Positions 47,095-57,189 of a DNA stretch of 64,000 bases are shown one piece after another. The stretch spans positions 1-64,000 of the forward strand of contig NZ_BAWM01000035.1 of assembly GCF_000759675.1 (NCBI RefSeq), in the 5' to 3' direction. The translations under genes and the position numbers were made by a program. Numbering within the stretch: the stretch's first letter is position 1; each line of letters begins with the position of its first letter. Origin of the DNA: Neobacillus niacini. GTDB lineage: Bacteria > Bacillota > Bacilli > Bacillales > Cytobacillaceae. The notes under the pieces were generated by a model. It made no database searches, had not been told where the DNA came from, and saw nothing but the letters and a program-made list of their open reading frames with translations.

Positions 47095-47631
47095 ATGAAG
47101 GCAAAAATTTTCCTACCAATTTTATTTATGTCAGCAGTATTAGTTGGTTGCGGACAAGCAGATTCCAATGATGAAGCTTCTTTAAAGGAAAAAGAAGTTG
47201 AAAACATTGGAGAATTAGTAAGCGATTATAGTTCAAATAAAACAACAAACGATACTGCATCCATTACTTCTCAAGAGTTAATTATCAAGAAAAGTGATGG
47301 AAACGAGTTGGCTTATGACTTGTCTGAGGAAGACTTTTTCGTTTCTATTGCACCGTACGTTAATAAAACTCACCCCTGAACGAATCATAGCTTGACAGGT
47401 TGTCAAGGTGAGTTGGTTGAAGAAGAGTTCGACGTATTCATTGAAGATATGGAAGGCAATGTAATTATAGATGAAAAAGTGAAATCCCAAACTAACGGAT
47501 TCTTCGACTTATGGCTTCCACGTGATAAAACATATCGAATAAAGATTGAGCATGATGGAAAAGTATCGGAATCAGAAATTTCTACTTTTGAGGATGACGG
47601 AACTTGCATTACAACTATGCAGTTAACTTAA
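47095..47631 (+). CDS. cueP: CueP-family copper-binding lipoprotein with in-frame UGA (candidate selenoprotein)
   Basis: Read through one TGA the frame gives 178 residues: lipobox VGC near residue 18, then the CueP domain (FVSIAPYVNKTHP-U-TNHSLTGCQGE; ...DDGTCITTMQL). The TGA at 47377-47379 is residue 95; conserved Cys follow at 103 and 171. The spacings of 8 and 68 equal those of Cys96, Cys104 and Cys172 in Salmonella CueP (from memory), so UGA replaces the first conserved Cys. CTTGACA-GGT-TGTCAAG (47391-47407) forms a hairpin whose loop begins 18 nt after UGA. The ATG at 47095 is preferred to the GTG at 47083. CueP carries copper outside the membrane. If UGA is read as stop, only 94 residues are made. 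Confidence 0.75.
47391..47407 (+). promoter_or_regulatory. SECIS-like hairpin after the cueP UGA
   Basis: CTTGACA GGT TGTCAAG: seven perfect pairs, three-base loop beginning with G, 18 nt between the UGA and the loop. Bacterial SECIS elements typically have the apical loop some 16-37 nt after the UGA with a G among its first two bases. The hairpin lies in conserved coding sequence, so chance is possible. Confidence 0.55.
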
Positions 47632-47794
47632 AAGTACCTATTTTAGTAACAGGTTCCGTTTTGAAGTACAAATCTTAGAAAAGTAGAGGAAATAACTAAA
47701 CATAAATTTAAAATTTTTAAATATTTATAATAATAAAAATCAGATATTTTATGGGTTTAATTTTTTTTTATTGTTTTTTGTAAGTTGCTAAACT
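47632..47794. other. AT-rich right end of the island
   Basis: About 160 bp, very AT-rich with long T-runs, leading to the junction at 47795. No gene and no match to the left-end inverted repeat was seen. Confidence 0.4.
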
Positions 47795-48049
<255 letters not shown>

Positions 48050-48122
48050 ACCATTTGCCTTGTCAGATGGTCTATTTTTGTAGTAAAATCAGTTTTTAAG
48101 TAATTGAAAGGGAGGGTTCTAA

Positions 48123-48353
48123 ATGCTCTCAAAAGAAAAAATGGCAAGAATCAATGAATTAGCTAGAAAAGCAAAAGCGAATGGTTTAACAGAAGCAGAA
48201 GCGAAGGAACAAACAAAATTAAGAAGCGAGTATTTGACCACTTTCCGCAGTTCAATGCTGGATACTTTAACAAATACAAAAATCATTGATCCTGAGGGAA
48301 ATGACGTAACGCCAGAAAAAATAAAACAAAGAAAAAAATATAATCTTCATTAA
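48123..48353 (+). CDS. ynzC: YnzC, DUF896 protein
   Basis: 76 residues. An N-terminal helical hairpin ([29 protein letters not shown]) and a disordered basic tail fit the DUF896 family. In B. subtilis it is in the SOS-linked yneA-yneB-ynzC operon. Here the island cuts it off from the LexA promoter. GGAGGG precedes the ATG. The function is unknown. Confidence 0.92.
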   Translation: MLSKEKMARINELARKAKANGLTEAEAKEQTKLRSEYLTTFRSSMLDTLTNTKIIDPEGNDVTPEKIKQRKKYNLH

Positions 48354-48360
48354 ACCAATG

Positions 48361-48386
48361 GGAAAACTTTTTGTTTTCCTTTTTAC
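48361..48386 (+). terminator. Terminator of ynzC
   Basis: GGAAAAC and GTTTTCC arms followed by TTTTTA. Confidence 0.65.
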
Positions 48387-48455
48387 ATATTGCTCACCAC
48401 ACTGTGTCAAAATAAGAAAATGAAAGTAAATCAATTTGTTTAGTAGTCAAATTAA

Positions 48456-48485
48456 TTGTTGAATTAATGTCAAGAGAACTATAAT
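48456..48485 (+). promoter_or_regulatory. Possible tkt promoter
   Basis: TTGTTG (48456-48461) and TATAAT (48480-48485) with 18 bp between. Confidence 0.4.
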
Positions 48486-48537
48486 ATAAAAGATGTTATT
48501 ATTTTTTTATCCTAGTGAATCAGGAGTGATGTAAATA

Positions 48538-50541
48538 ATGTTTGATACTATTGATGCTTTGTCAGTAACCTCTATTCGTACGCTTTCCATTGATATGATT
48601 GAAAAAGCAAATTCAGGACATCCTGGAATGCCAATGGGTGCAGCACCAATGACTTACACTTTATGGACTCGTTTTATGAACCATAACCCAAAAAATCCAG
48701 AGTGGTTTAACCGTGACCGTTTTGTATTATCTGCAGGACATGGATCTGCTTTGTTATACAGCATGCTTCATCTGTCAGGTTATAAGTTAACTATGGATGA
48801 TTTGAAACAATTCCGCCAATGGGGAAGTAAAACTCCAGGGCATCCTGAGTATGGTCATACAGAAGGAGTAGAAGCAACAACAGGTCCGCTTGGACAAGGT
48901 ATTGCTATGGCGGTCGGAATGGCAATGGCAGAACGTCATACAGCTAGTGTTTACAATAAAGAAAATTATGAACTTGTAAACCATTATACATATAGTATTT
49001 GTGGTGATGGAGATTTAATGGAGGGTGTTTCAGCAGAGGCAGCATCACTTGCTGGGCATTTAAAACTTGGTCGTTTGGTAGTATTATACGATTCTAATGA
49101 TATTTCCCTTGATGGTGACCTAAATAAATCTTTCTCAGAAAGTGTTAAGGACCGTTTCTTATCATACGGCTGGCAATACCTTCGAGTAGAAGACGGTAAT
49201 AATCTTGAAGAGATCGCTAAAGCGCTAGAAGAAGCTAGAAATGATCTTGATAGACCTACAATGATTGAAGTAAGAACGGTTATAGGTTATGGTTCTCCTA
49301 ACCGCGCTGGAACTTCAGGTGTACATGGCTCTCCTCTTGGAGCAGATGAGTTAAAACTTACAAAAGAAGCTTATAAATGGACCTTTGAAGAAGACTTCCA
49401 TGTGCCAAATGAAGTTTACGAAAACTTCCAAAACCTAATCGTTGAAAATGGAGCAAAAAAGGAAAAAGAATGGAACGACCTCTTTGCACAATATAAAAAT
49501 GAATATCCTGAATTAGCAAATCAATTAGAAAAAGCACTGAAAAATGAATTACCTGAAGGCTGGGATAAAGATATTCCGGTTTATAGCGAAGGCAAAAGCT
49601 TAGCAAGCCGTGCATCATCAGGTGAAGCCCTAAACGGTATCGCGAAAAATTTACCTATCTTCATTGGAGGATCTGCTGACCTTGCTGGTTCGAATAAAAC
49701 AATGATCAAAGGAACAGGGGATTATGCGCCAGGCAACTACGAAGGACGTAATATCTGGTTCGGTGTACGTGAATTTGCAATGGGTGCAGCGATGAATGGT
49801 ATTGCCTTACATGGTGGTGTGAAGATTTTTGGAGGAACATTCTTCGTGTTCTCTGACTATTTACGTCCAGCAATCCGCCTTGCTTCGTTAATGGGATTAC
49901 CTGTTACGTATGTATTTACTCATGATAGTATTGCTGTTGGGGAAGATGGACCAACACATGAGCCTGTTGAACAACTTGCAGCATTACGTGCAATGCCAGG
50001 TCTTTCTATTATTCGTCCAGCTGATGGTAATGAGACAGCTGCTGCATGGAAACTCGCAGTTGAGTCAACGAATAAACCTACTGCTTTAGTGTTAACTCGT
50101 CAAGATTTACCAACACTTAAAGGTACAGATCAAAATGCATATGATGGAGTATCAAAAGGTGCTTATGTTGTTTCTCCTTCTGAAAGAGAGACTCCTGACG
50201 CTCTATTACTTGCAACTGGTTCAGAGGTAAGTCTAGCGGTTGAAGCACAAAAGGAATTAGCTGGTGAAGGTATTCATGTGTCTGTTGTAAGCATGCCATC
50301 ATGGGACCGCTTTGAGCAACAAACACAAGAATACAAAAACTCAGTTCTACCTAAAAATGTGAAAAAACGTCTTGGTATTGAAGTTGGTTCTTCATTTGGC
50401 TGGCACAAATACACAGGTGATGAAGGAGACGTCCTAGCAATTGATACATTCGGGGCTTCTGCGCCTGGAGAAAAAATTATGGAAGAATATGGCTTTAGTG
50501 TAAGCAATGTTGTTGCACGTGTTAAAGCACTTCTTCAATAA
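48538..50541 (+). CDS. tkt: Transketolase
   Basis: 667 residues, full length. A TPP-dependent enzyme of the pentose phosphate pathway that moves two-carbon units between sugar phosphates. The TPP motif [32 protein letters not shown] is near residue 155, the transketolase signature [24 protein letters not shown] is near 60, and [22 protein letters not shown] in the pyrimidine domain is complete. CAGGAGTGA precedes the ATG. Single gene with its own terminator. Confidence 0.98.
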   Translation: MFDTIDALSVTSIRTLSIDMIEKANSGHPGMPMGAAPMTYTLWTRFMNHNPKNPEWFNRDRFVLSAGHGSALLYSMLHLSGYKLTMDDLKQFRQWGSKTPGHPEYGHTEGVEATTGPLGQGIAMAVGMAMAERHTASVYNKENYELVNHYTYSICGDGDLMEGVSAEAASLAGHLKLGRLVVLYDSNDISLDGDLNKSFSESVKDRFLSYGWQYLRVEDGNNLEEIAKALEEARNDLDRPTMIEVRTVIGYGSPNRAGTSGVHGSPLGADELKLTKEAYKWTFEEDFHVPNEVYENFQNLIVENGAKKEKEWNDLFAQYKNEYPELANQLEKALKNELPEGWDKDIPVYSEGKSLASRASSGEALNGIAKNLPIFIGGSADLAGSNKTMIKGTGDYAPGNYEGRNIWFGVREFAMGAAMNGIALHGGVKIFGGTFFVFSDYLRPAIRLASLMGLPVTYVFTHDSIAVGEDGPTHEPVEQLAALRAMPGLSIIRPADGNETAAAWKLAVESTNKPTALVLTRQDLPTLKGTDQNAYDGVSKGAYVVSPSERETPDALLLATGSEVSLAVEAQKELAGEGIHVSVVSMPSWDRFEQQTQEYKNSVLPKNVKKRLGIEVGSSFGWHKYTGDEGDVLAIDTFGASAPGEKIMEEYGFSVSNVVARVKALLQ

Positions 50542-50559
50542 TAACTAGATTATTTTAAA

Positions 50560-50590
50560 GGGAACGACTTAATGTCGTTCTCTTTTTTAT
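50560..50590 (+). terminator. Terminator of tkt
   Basis: GAACGAC and GTCGTTC arms with a five-base loop, then T-run. Confidence 0.85.
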
Positions 50591-50693
50591 GGATTTCTAC
50601 TATATATATATGAACAATAGATGAATAATTTGAACCATTCGTGACATTCCAATTATAAGTAAAGTATAATAAAATTTGTAAGAATCTTATGAA

Positions 50694-50700
50694 TTCGACA
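50694..50700. promoter_or_regulatory. Spo0A box before sirA
   Basis: TTCGACA, the reverse complement of TGTCGAA, lies 94 bp before the sirA start, which fits Spo0A control of sirA known in B. subtilis. Confidence 0.6.
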
Positions 50701-50793
50701 ATAATAGTGATTTTTTTTGCCGGTATAAGACAAATGTTTTGATAGTGCTTAATTATAATGATAGAAAGGGTATTCAACGAAGGAGAGATCGTG

Positions 50794-51234
50794 GTGAGAA
50801 ATTATCAGCTTTATTTGATAGAAGATGAATTTGCCGCCCATTACTTCGGAAGAGAGCGTATGTTTTTTCAGCTTTTTCAGGAACACGACAAAGCAGAAGG
50901 TGAACTTAAATTTATTACGAATAAACAAATTTCCTATATAACAAAGCAGTTAGAGGTTTTGAAGTTCCATCAGTTAATTCAAAAACAGCTTGGAAAAAAG
51001 AAGGGTTTTAGAGCTGAACATGGTACATACTCAATTGAATTAAGTGGAAAACTAAGTCAAGCTAAATTGAGGGTTTTTCAAGATTTAATTACAATCGAGG
51101 CTGCTGGCAGTTATGAAGCTGAAACGATTTTCTTTGAAGTGCTTAGAAAATGTGAATCTTCCTTTATGGCCTTAGATCTTGAACATCAGCGTTTCGGATG
51201 GTTAAAGCCTATTAAAGAAAGAAAATATGTCTAA
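50794..51234 (+). CDS. sirA: Sporulation inhibitor of replication SirA
   Basis: 146 residues. EDEFAAHYFGRERMFFQLFQ near the start and EAETIFFEVLRKCESSFMALDLEHQRFGWLKPIKER at the end match SirA/YneE, which binds DnaA and stops new rounds of replication at the onset of sporulation. The second of two GTG codons (50794) is chosen as seven bases after AGGAGA; 50791 is possible. A Spo0A box lies upstream. Confidence 0.92.
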   Translation: MRNYQLYLIEDEFAAHYFGRERMFFQLFQEHDKAEGELKFITNKQISYITKQLEVLKFHQLIQKQLGKKKGFRAEHGTYSIELSGKLSQAKLRVFQDLITIEAAGSYEAETIFFEVLRKCESSFMALDLEHQRFGWLKPIKERKYV

Positions 51235-51311
51235 TCTTTTGAAAGAGAATATTGTATAATCCCATTTTATTTAGTACACTGTATGGTAGACAACATGAAG
51301 GAGGAAGTTTA

Positions 51312-51533
51312 ATGGGTACAGGTTTATGGATTCTAGTTGTTGTACTAGCATTAGTAGCTGGTGTAGCTCTAGGATTTTTCATTGCTCGTAGATACATGAT
51401 GAGCTACTTAAAGAAAAATCCACCAATTAATGAACAAATGTTAAAAATGATGATGATGCAAATGGGTATGAAGCCTTCTCAAAAGAAGATCAACCAAATG
51501 ATGTCTGCTATGAATAAGCAACAAGGCAAATAA
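51312..51533 (+). CDS. yneF: YneF, UPF0154 membrane protein
   Basis: 73 residues. An N-terminal membrane helix (about 5-25) is followed by a conserved cytosolic tail [30 protein letters not shown] very well conserved Firmicutes protein of unknown function. AGGAGG precedes the ATG at 51312. Ends at a terminator. Confidence 0.93.
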   Translation: MGTGLWILVVVLALVAGVALGFFIARRYMMSYLKKNPPINEQMLKMMMMQMGMKPSQKKINQMMSAMNKQQGK

Positions 51534-51540
51534 ATCTAAC

Positions 51541-51590
51541 AAAAACCACGTACCTTTTGGAAAATAATCAAAAGAATGTGGTTTTTTTAT
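51541..51590 (+). terminator. Terminator of yneF
   Basis: AAACCAC/GTGGTTT outer arms with CTTTTGG/CAAAAG inside, then T-run. Confidence 0.7.
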
Positions 51591-51707
51591 ATGAAAAGAG
51601 AAGTTTTTCGAAAAATCTTATATTTTGTTTTCCTATTGAAAAAAGGGGTAATAAGGTCCATACTAGTTACGCTAATATTAACTACATTGATAAAGGAGCA
51701 TTTTCTC

Positions 51708-52172
51708 ATGAAAAAAGTTTTATCACTTATTTTAATTCTACTTTTAGTTTTAACAGCATGTGGAACGCAAGAAAAAGAAGAAACAGCATCTCCAAAAGAA
51801 AATAAAACAGAAGAGGGTACAAACGCAACTAAAAATCAAAATACAAGAGAGCTTACGGCTGAGGATGAAAAGTTCAGTAAGTTAATAGTAGATAAAGATT
51901 ATGAAGCAGTAGTAAAAGAGACAGTATCTTTAAAGAGTGAATCGCAAAAAGATTTCTATTACATTGCATCCGCTTTTATTAAAAATAATGAAATTCAAAC
52001 AAAGACATATGATCCAGCTGACACCAATGCTATGAAGACTGATTATCAGGTAATCGTAAATTATTTAAAAAGAGTTAAGTTTGTACCTGATGAAATCAAA
52101 GATGAAGTTGAAGGATTAAGAAAAGTTGCCGAAGAAAAAGTGGAAGAAGCAGCAAAACAATCTGCTCAATAA
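51708..52172 (+). CDS. Lipoprotein of unknown function
   Basis: 154 residues. Signal peptide with lipobox LTAC (about residue 17), an acidic Thr/Asn-rich linker, then a helical domain (about 50-150: FSKLIVDKDYEAVVKETVSLKSE..., ending in a charged helix EVEGLRKVAEEKVEEAAKQ). The ATG at 51708 follows AAGGAG; an upstream hydrophobic extension in the same frame has no ribosome site. I do not recognise the family. Confidence 0.75.
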   Translation: MKKVLSLILILLLVLTACGTQEKEETASPKENKTEEGTNATKNQNTRELTAEDEKFSKLIVDKDYEAVVKETVSLKSESQKDFYYIASAFIKNNEIQTKTYDPADTNAMKTDYQVIVNYLKRVKFVPDEIKDEVEGLRKVAEEKVEEAAKQSAQ

Positions 52173-52212
52173 TGGAAAAATGAATTAAATTGCACGCCAA
52201 ATAATAAGGGAC

Positions 52213-52240
52213 AAGCACTCATCAAAATGGGTGCTTTTTT
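52213..52240 (+). terminator. Terminator of the lipoprotein gene
   Basis: AAGCACTCAT and ATGGGTGCTT arms (one G-U pair), then T-run. Confidence 0.75.
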
Positions 52241-52368
52241 CATGGATTGAATGTGTGTCAAAATCTTTATTATTTTACAAATATTTGATAAAATAGACCT
52301 TCGGGTGGGGTGAAAAGATTTTTAAAAATAATAAAATGAAATGTTGAATCATTTTTCGGGGGAACGTT

Positions 52369-54120
52369 ATGAGAGTATTTTTAGATTTAGGGTGGTTTTT
52401 TAAACAAGAGAAAAAAGCGTATATATCAGGAATTGTTATTTTACTGTTTGTTGCTCTGCTTCAACTTGTGCCGCCAAAAGTTATTGGTGTTATTGCCGAC
52501 CATATTAATGACGGTACATTAACAAAAGGCTTGCTCTTTGAGTGGATGGCTATTTTAGTAGGTGCAGGACTTGGAATGTATGTTTTGAGATACTTTTGGC
52601 GAATTATGATATTTGGTTCTGCAGTTAAGCTTAGCAAACAGTTAAGAAATCGCTTGTATCATCACTTTACGAACATGTCACCATCGTTTTATCAGAAACG
52701 TAGGACTGGCGATTTAATGGCACATGCGACAAATGACTTACAGGCAATACAACAAACTGCTGGTGCTGGGGTTCTAACCTTAGTGGATTCTCTTTCTACA
52801 GGTGGATTTGTTATCCTGGCCATGGCGTTTACGATCAGCTGGAAATTAACGTTGATTTGTTTAATCCCTATGCCTTTTATGGCCATTCTTACCAGTTGGT
52901 TTGGTACAATGCTGCATCGAACCTTTCACAAAGCACAAGAAGCCTTTTCGAACTTGAATGATAAAACACAGGAAAGTATTTCAGGGATCAAAGTTATTAA
53001 AACATTTGGTCAAGAAAAAGAAGATATTGAGGATTTCAGTAAGCAATCTGAAGATGTAGTTCAAAAGAACATCGTGGTTGCAAAAATAGATTCCTTATAT
53101 GATCCAACTATTTCGATTATAGTGGGCATATCGTTTTTCTTAGCCATTACCTTTGGTTCAAAATATGTGTTAGCAGGGGAATTATCCATTGGTGAGTTAA
53201 TTTCCTTTACGACCTATTTAGGACTTTTAATATGGCCGATGTTGGCATTCGGCTGGTTGTTTAATATCGTTGAACGCGGTCGTGCTTCTTATGACCGTGT
53301 GGCATCTCTGCTTCGTGAAAAGTCAGACATTACAGACCGAAATGAAGCTTTAGAGTTAGTACCTAGCGGCGGTATTCAGTATGATATTGAGAAGTTCACG
53401 TTCCCTGGTGAAAAAGAAGCAATGTTAAAGGAAATCTCTTTCACCCTTAAAAGAGGAGAGACACTCGGAATTGTAGGGAAAACAGGCGCCGGTAAGACAA
53501 CATTGTTAAAGCTTCTTATTCGTGAATTTGAAGACTATGAAGGAGACATTAACTTCGGTGGTCATAAACTTCAAGAATATAAGCTGGAAAAACTACGTGA
53601 AGCCATTGGCTATGTTCCACAGGATCATTTCTTGTTTTCGGCGAGTGTTGCTGAGAATATTGCCTTTACGAATCCCCAAGCACCAAAAGAAGAAATCTAT
53701 GGTGCAGCAAAGCTAGCCAGCATACATGACGATATTCTTCAGTTTACCGAAGGGTATCAAACTGTAGTTGGTGAAAGGGGAGTTTCCTTATCAGGCGGTC
53801 AGAAACAAAGAATTTCGATTGCCCGTGCACTGCTGATGAATCCAGAAGTGCTAGTGCTGGATGATTCACTATCAGCTGTCGATGCAAAGACAGAGGAGGC
53901 GATTCTCTCCTCATTAAGGAAGAATCGTGAGGGGAAAACCACGATTATTACCTCTCATCGTTTAAGTGCCATCCAACACGCAAATCTAATCTTAGTCCTA
54001 GATAATGGAGAAGTCATTGAAAGAGGAACACATGAAGAACTAATGGCAAGCGGTGGTTGGTATAAGGAAATGTATTTACGTCAGCAGCTAGAGGAGTTGG
54101 TTGAGCATGGAGGACATTAA
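52369..54120 (+). CDS. Heterodimeric ABC exporter subunit, YheI/BmrC-like
   Basis: 583 residues: six-helix exporter domain (about 1-310) and ATPase domain with Walker A GKTGAGKTT, complete signature LSGGQKQ and Walker B VLVLDDSLSAVDA. The Walker B ends DD rather than DE, the degenerate catalytic site typical of the BmrC side, while its partner has DE. It should pair with the next gene to export drugs or lipophilic compounds. The coding sequence overlaps no leader; the two genes are coupled (1 bp between stop and start). Confidence 0.88.
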   Translation: MRVFLDLGWFFKQEKKAYISGIVILLFVALLQLVPPKVIGVIADHINDGTLTKGLLFEWMAILVGAGLGMYVLRYFWRIMIFGSAVKLSKQLRNRLYHHFTNMSPSFYQKRRTGDLMAHATNDLQAIQQTAGAGVLTLVDSLSTGGFVILAMAFTISWKLTLICLIPMPFMAILTSWFGTMLHRTFHKAQEAFSNLNDKTQESISGIKVIKTFGQEKEDIEDFSKQSEDVVQKNIVVAKIDSLYDPTISIIVGISFFLAITFGSKYVLAGELSIGELISFTTYLGLLIWPMLAFGWLFNIVERGRASYDRVASLLREKSDITDRNEALELVPSGGIQYDIEKFTFPGEKEAMLKEISFTLKRGETLGIVGKTGAGKTTLLKLLIREFEDYEGDINFGGHKLQEYKLEKLREAIGYVPQDHFLFSASVAENIAFTNPQAPKEEIYGAAKLASIHDDILQFTEGYQTVVGERGVSLSGGQKQRISIARALLMNPEVLVLDDSLSAVDAKTEEAILSSLRKNREGKTTIITSHRLSAIQHANLILVLDNGEVIERGTHEELMASGGWYKEMYLRQQLEELVEHGGH

Positions 54121-54121
54121 G

Positions 54122-55915
54122 ATGGAAGAAACAGCACAGCTGACTGAAAAAGAACAAAAAACGGTTTTATTTCGCTTGCTGTCTTATACAAAACCACATA
54201 AAAGGGCATTAATACTAGCTTTCAGTCTATTGATTTTAACAACATTGGGAGAGTTAGCAGGTCCGATTCTCGTTAAAATCTTTATTGATGATTACTTAAC
54301 ACCTGGGAATTTAGCCTTTCAGCCACTCGTTATCCTAGGGGCAAGCTATCTCGGAATACAGATTGTAAAATCAGTTTTAATGTTTTTTCAATTAGTGAAG
54401 TTTCAGGAAATTGCTTTGAAAATTATTCAACAGCTTCGGGTTGATATTTTTTCAAAGGTTCAGTCACTAGGTCTAAAATATTTTGATCAAACACCAGCAG
54501 GAAGTATTGTTTCAAGGGTTACAAACGATACCGAGGCCATTAAAGATATGTTTGTTACTGTAATTTCGACCTTTATCCAAAGCGGGTTTTTACTTACTGG
54601 TATTTTCATTACGATGTTTATTTTGGATGTAAAATTGGCGCTGTTCTGTCTTATTTTTATTCCATTGATTCTACTAGTGATGAATTTATATCGTAAATTT
54701 AGTTCCCGTTATTATTTGGATATGCGGGAAAGACTCAGCCAATTAAATGCAAAACTAAGTGAATCCTTGCAAGGTATGAGTATTATTCAGGTATTTCGCC
54801 AGGAAAAGAGACTTCGCAAAGAGTTCGAAGACATCAATGAAAAGCACTATAATTCGGGTATGAAGAATATTAAGATTGATGGATTATTGCTGCGGCCTGC
54901 TGTTGATTTGATATTCATTTTGGGATTGATCATTGTCTTAAATTATTTTGGTATCACTTCATTGGACAGTCCAATTGAAATTGGTGTGTTATATGCGTTT
55001 GTAAATTACCTGGAGCGTTTCTTTGAACCGGTGAATAATATGATGATGAGATTATCTTTGTACCAGCAAGCAATTGTGGCTGGAGCACGTGTTTTTAGAA
55101 TTCTCGATAAGAAAGAATTGGCACCAGGACAAAGTGAAGAAAGTAATCTATCCATTGAAGAGGGAAGAATTGAATTCAAGAATTTAACCTTTTCTTACGA
55201 TGGGCAAAGGGATGTGTTGAAAAATATATCCTTTACTGCACATCCAGGTGAAACCGTAGCACTTGTCGGTCATACTGGAAGCGGAAAAAGTTCGATTATC
55301 AATCTTTTGATGAGATTTTATGAATATGAGAAAGGTGATATCTTAATTGATGGAAAATCGATTCGTCATTTTTCCAAGGATGAATTACGAGATAAAATGG
55401 GGCTGGTACTCCAAGATCCGTTTTTATTTTACGGAACGGTAAGGGACAATATTACTTTGCATAATCATCATTTAACAGATGAACAAGTGGAGGAAGCGGC
55501 TAAATTTGTTCAAGCTCACACGTTTATTGAAAAGCTAGAAGATTCCTATAATCATAAAGTAGTGGAAAGAGGGTCTACTTTTTCAAGTGGACAGCGGCAA
55601 TTAATTGCTTTTGCTAGGACGATTGCAGCCAATCCAAAGATTCTCGTCCTCGATGAAGCAACTGCTAATATTGATACGGAGACAGAGGAAGCAATTCAAA
55701 CAGCGCTGGAGAAAATGAGGAAAGGGCGCACCACCATTGCTATTGCCCACCGGTTATCTACGATACAAGACGCCAATTTAATTCTTGTCCTGCATCAAGG
55801 CGAAATAGTTGAAAGAGGAACTCATCAAGAGCTATTGGCACTAGGCGGGCTTTATCATAAAATGTTCCTTCTGCAAAATGGAGCAGTGGAACGTTTAGAG
55901 GATGTTATCCATTAA
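54122..55915 (+). CDS. Heterodimeric ABC exporter subunit, YheH/BmrD-like
   Basis: 597 residues: exporter domain and ATPase domain with Walker A GHTGSGKSS, altered signature FSSGQRQ and consensus Walker B ILVLDEATANID. The altered signature complements the degenerate Walker B of the partner, so only one of the two nucleotide sites is fully active. The ATG at 54122 follows GGAGGA inside the end of the preceding gene; a more upstream ATG overlaps that site. Confidence 0.88.
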   Translation: MEETAQLTEKEQKTVLFRLLSYTKPHKRALILAFSLLILTTLGELAGPILVKIFIDDYLTPGNLAFQPLVILGASYLGIQIVKSVLMFFQLVKFQEIALKIIQQLRVDIFSKVQSLGLKYFDQTPAGSIVSRVTNDTEAIKDMFVTVISTFIQSGFLLTGIFITMFILDVKLALFCLIFIPLILLVMNLYRKFSSRYYLDMRERLSQLNAKLSESLQGMSIIQVFRQEKRLRKEFEDINEKHYNSGMKNIKIDGLLLRPAVDLIFILGLIIVLNYFGITSLDSPIEIGVLYAFVNYLERFFEPVNNMMMRLSLYQQAIVAGARVFRILDKKELAPGQSEESNLSIEEGRIEFKNLTFSYDGQRDVLKNISFTAHPGETVALVGHTGSGKSSIINLLMRFYEYEKGDILIDGKSIRHFSKDELRDKMGLVLQDPFLFYGTVRDNITLHNHHLTDEQVEEAAKFVQAHTFIEKLEDSYNHKVVERGSTFSSGQRQLIAFARTIAANPKILVLDEATANIDTETEEAIQTALEKMRKGRTTIAIAHRLSTIQDANLILVLHQGEIVERGTHQELLALGGLYHKMFLLQNGAVERLEDVIH

Positions 55916-55921
55916 ATAAAG

Positions 55922-55951
55922 AAAAATCCTGGTTAATGGCCAGGATTTTTG
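55922..55951. terminator. Bidirectional terminator, ABC exporter / ynzD
   Basis: AAAAATCCTGG and CCAGGATTTTT arms around TTAATGG. Confidence 0.85.
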
Positions 55952-55954
55952 CTT

Positions 55955-56134
55955 TTAGAGACTCGCTACTTGGCGAGTTTTCTTTATATACTTTCGATTA
56001 TATTCGTTTAAAAGATGGTCTAATTCCTGACTATAGCGAATAGCAATGGAGGAAGTCAAGCCGTTGGTGACCGCGACTTGAATTAATTCAGCGCGCTTTT
56101 TTTCAATGAGTGAAGTTAGGTCTTGTTCTATCAC
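55955..56134 (-). CDS. ynzD: Spo0E-family aspartyl-phosphate phosphatase, YnzD-like
   Basis: 59 residues, a two-helix hairpin: IEKKRAELIQVAVTNGLTS then the signature SQELDHLLNEYNR. Spo0E-type proteins remove phosphate from Spo0A and delay sporulation. The GTG at 56134 follows AAAGGA; the frame extends to 56197 without a better start. The place before ccdA fits ynzD of B. subtilis. Confidence 0.8.
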   Translation of the reverse strand: MIEQDLTSLIEKKRAELIQVAVTNGLTSSIAIRYSQELDHLLNEYNRKYIKKTRQVASL

Positions 56135-56409
56135 AGCCGAGGTCCTTTCCGGAGAAACTCCAATAATAGAAAACATTGATAGGAAATTCTCTACCAATGT
56201 TTTACTAGTATAACCTAAGATGGGAATAAATTCAAAGATATTTGTAAAAGAATATCCATATTATGTAGGAAAATAGTAGAAACATAAATAGATTTTTGAA
56301 TGAAATTTTAATTAACTCCTGGCGACACAAAATATTCATGTTAACCATTATCTTTTAGGGGTAAGTTTTGCTAAAATGAAATAGTATCGACTATAGTGGG
56401 AGTGTTAAT
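56135..56409. other. Spacer before ccdA
   Basis: About 275 bp with the divergent promoters of ynzD and ccdA. No other element is clear. Confidence 0.3.
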
Positions 56410-57117
56410 ATGACTGATGTAAATATATTTTTAGCTTTAGGTGCCGGCTTTTTAAGTTTTATCTCACCATGCTGTTTACCGCTTTACCCTGCATTTTTAT
56501 CGTATATCACTGGGATGTCTGTAGGGGAGTTAAAAACTGAAAATGCCATGCTTCAAAAGCGGAGTCTTCTACATACAATCTTTTTCCTTTTAGGATTTTC
56601 GGCTATTTTCATTGCAATTGGTTTTGGTACATCCTTTGTAGGGAGCTTTTTCCTCGAGTACAAAGATCTCATTCGCCAGTTAGGCGGAATATTTATCGTA
56701 CTTTTTGGACTAATAATTGTCGGTGTATTTAAACCTGAGTTTTTGATGAAGGATCGTAAATTAGAATTCAAAAATCGACCTTCCGGCTTTATTGGTTCAG
56801 CACTTATTGGAATGGCCTTTGCTGCCGGCTGGACACCATGTACAGGTCCAATTCTTTCGGCTGTAATTGCCTTAGCTGCAACAAATCCAGGTTCAGGTGT
56901 ATTATATATGACTGCGTATTCTCTTGGGTTTGCCATTCCATTTTTAATCTTGTCATTCTTCGTCGGTCGGATGAAATGGATTCGTAAAAACAGTGGAAAG
57001 ATTATGAAATTTGGCGGTTACATCATGATTGTAATGGGTATCGTGCTCTTTTTTGACTGGATGACAAAAATTATTGCGATTTTCTCAGGATTGTTTGGTG
57101 GATTTACTGGTTTCTAA
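56410..57117 (+). CDS. ccdA: Cytochrome c biogenesis protein CcdA
   Basis: 235 residues, six membrane helices. The redox cysteines are in [18 protein letters not shown] (about residue 20) and [10 protein letters not shown] (about residue 140). It carries reducing power across the membrane for cytochrome c maturation and spore-coat/cortex thiol proteins. A distant homologue is in the copper island (21632). The B. subtilis neighbour yneI is absent between ccdA and ccdC. Confidence 0.95.
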   Translation: MTDVNIFLALGAGFLSFISPCCLPLYPAFLSYITGMSVGELKTENAMLQKRSLLHTIFFLLGFSAIFIAIGFGTSFVGSFFLEYKDLIRQLGGIFIVLFGLIIVGVFKPEFLMKDRKLEFKNRPSGFIGSALIGMAFAAGWTPCTGPILSAVIALAATNPGSGVLYMTAYSLGFAIPFLILSFFVGRMKWIRKNSGKIMKFGGYIMIVMGIVLFFDWMTKIIAIFSGLFGGFTGF

Positions 57118-57189
57118 TCATGAACCACAGATTATAAATAGTAAAAATATGAATTTTGAGCTTTATTTTTGAAATAGGGGATGGAACCT

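Noticed and set aside
47095-47379. cueP as a simple truncated gene
   Set aside because: Not excluded. I did not adopt it as the main reading because UGA falls exactly on a conserved Cys, the frame continues intact to the normal end, and tRNA-Sec is present.
57118-57189. yneI (response-regulator-like gene) expected between ccdA and ccdC
   Set aside because: Only 72 bp lie here and no trace of the gene is visible; it is absent, not missed.
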